From Candidatus Undinarchaeales archaeon (GTDB lineage: Archaea; SpSt-1190; JASMDC01): a stretch of DNA of 23,474 nucleotides. The notes beneath the pieces were generated by a model, which saw only the letters and a program-made list of their open reading frames with translations, was not told the origin of the DNA and did no database searches. Of this stretch, positions 22,961-23,474 are shown piece by piece. A program made the translations under genes and the position numbers. Position 1 is the stretch's first letter. Every line of letters begins with the position of its first letter. The stretch lies in the NCBI GenBank assembly GCA_030753015.1, contig JASMDC010000051.1, forward strand, positions 1 to 23,474, written 5' to 3'.

Positions 22961-23150
22961 CCCTGCCGGGAAGGCCGGGGGTGCATAAAAGCCACACCCA
23001 AAACGAGCGTTTTCGCGAAATGCCACGATATGCGGGACTTCCCTGCCGGGAAGGCCGGGGGTGCATAAATGCCCCATCCTAACCGTGACTTTTGTAGAAA
23101 TGCCACGATATTCGGGACATCCCTGCCGGGAAATCGCTAGGTGCGCACTT
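22961..23150 (+). repeat. 80-bp tandem repeat, two full units and a partial third
   Basis: Units begin at 22961, 23041 and 23121, exactly 80 bp apart. Each starts CCCTGCCGGGAA; the first two share 29 identical bases through GGTGCATAAA. A variable stretch of about 28 bases follows, then AAATGCCACGATATxCGGGAC. The third unit decays after about 15 bases. Alternation of conserved and variable blocks is clear, but units are too long and too few for a CRISPR array. Confidence 0.85.
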
Positions 23151-23225
23151 GCCACGCGAAAAAGCACGGCTACTATGCATTTTGCGAGGGCGTGAACGGG
23201 GAAGTAACTGATCATTCGGCACTCA

Positions 23226-23242
23226 AGCCGGGAATTGAACCC
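23226..23242 (-). other. tRNA T-arm-like hairpin, possible tRNA 3' fragment
   Basis: The minus strand reads CCGGG-TTCAATT-CCCGG, a 5-bp stem with a 7-nt loop matching the TpsiC arm consensus (TTCRA). It is followed by CTTGAGT, where the 3' acceptor strand would be. ACTCGAT upstream on the same strand could pair at six of seven positions, but only about 33 nt lie between it and the T arm, too few for D and anticodon arms. No full tRNA folds here. A fragment left by integration at a tRNA gene is possible. Confidence 0.3.
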
Positions 23243-23474
23243 GGAGATGGGTACTAAAATGGTGCTGTTGGATTTGAATCGAGTCTGGGGGGAGCATCGT
23301 GAACGGGGCGAAGGACAAGGAGAAGATCCTGCACATCCTGGCGAAGACCATGGGCAACGGCAAGGGTGCTGAGTGAGCGTATTGGAAACGGACTAGGGTG
23401 GTGGAAGGGCGCCCGTCTGAATGAGTCCATCAATCGTGAGCCTATATCCCACATTGGAAGAAATAAATTGAATA

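Larger units (their letters stand above)
22835..23474. other. 640-bp region without a convincing gene
   Basis: The region contains the 80-bp tandem repeat (22961-23150) and a tRNA T-arm-like hairpin (23226-23242). A short open frame lies at about 23299-23376 (GTG start, ends ILAKTMGNGKGAE); it has no upstream signal or known match. AT-rich sequence at 23440-23474 (TATATCCC, AAATAAATT) may be the promoter of a gene beyond the window. Long minus-strand frames here simply translate the tandem repeat. Confidence 0.5.

Noticed and set aside
22411-23106. Minus-strand open frame running from the tandem repeat into lysK
   Set aside because: Its N-terminal part just translates the 80-bp repeat and the rest is antisense to lysK.
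22961-23150. CRISPR array
   Set aside because: Only two full units, conserved block too long (about 52 bases), and no cas genes nearby.
23220-23290. Complete tRNA gene on the minus strand
   Set aside because: Only a T arm and a partial acceptor match can be formed; there is no room for D and anticodon arms.
23299-23376. Small 25-codon open frame starting with GTG
   Set aside because: No ribosome binding site, no TATA box at a useful distance, and no recognised match.

Overview
The window looks archaeal. It carries a LysW-dependent lysine biosynthesis operon, two DUF234-type archaeal ATPases, S-layer and cell-wall-binding-repeat surface proteins, and many genes with a TATA-like box about 25 nt before the start codon and no Shine-Dalgarno (leaderless style). 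Most genes are GC-rich. The gene set would fit a euryarchaeon, perhaps Thermoplasmatota-like, but no rRNA or other phylogenetic marker is present, so the lineage is inference.

Layout. (1) 1-7754, envelope and metabolism: the 3' end of an upstream gene; a 1394-residue secreted mosaic protein (three CWB2-like repeats, coiled coil, very Cys-rich repeats, Ig-like end); a class I glutamine amidotransferase; a divergent alanine dehydrogenase/N5-(carboxyethyl)ornithine synthase-like enzyme; and a membrane-anchored or secreted protein with an HExxH motif and an S-layer-like C-terminus. (2) About 7800-16810, an accessory island: DUF234 ATPase, an AT-rich Fic protein, three versions of a DUF1016 (YhcG-like PD-(D/E)xK) gene (one intact, one with an internal deletion, one remnant), a TPR protein, a second DUF234 ATPase, and further gene fragments. 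A dispersed repeat of about 145-165 bp occurs in three good copies and two partial ones across the island. (3) 16813-22834, lysine biosynthesis: a divergent ACT-domain protein (probable regulator), then lysW, a 78-codon unknown ORF, lysX, lysY, lysZ, lysJ and lysK. From the unknown ORF to lysK each gene overlaps the next. (4) 22835-23474 has no convincing gene; it holds an 80-bp tandem repeat and a tRNA T-arm-like hairpin.

How the genes work together. LysW carries the substrate on its C-terminal Glu; LysX attaches aminoadipate, LysZ phosphorylates, LysY reduces, LysJ transaminates and LysK releases lysine. The early aminoadipate-forming genes are not in the window. The island resembles a defence or selfish-gene neighbourhood, with dyad operators in front of both ATPases and the Fic gene suggesting autoregulation.

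The most unusual signal is inside the DUF1016 genes. Perfect DNA palindromes sit in the coding sequence at 63-bp spacing. Their arm sequences differ between sites and between paralogues, yet both arms always change together. This points to selection or a copying process acting on the DNA or RNA palindrome itself.
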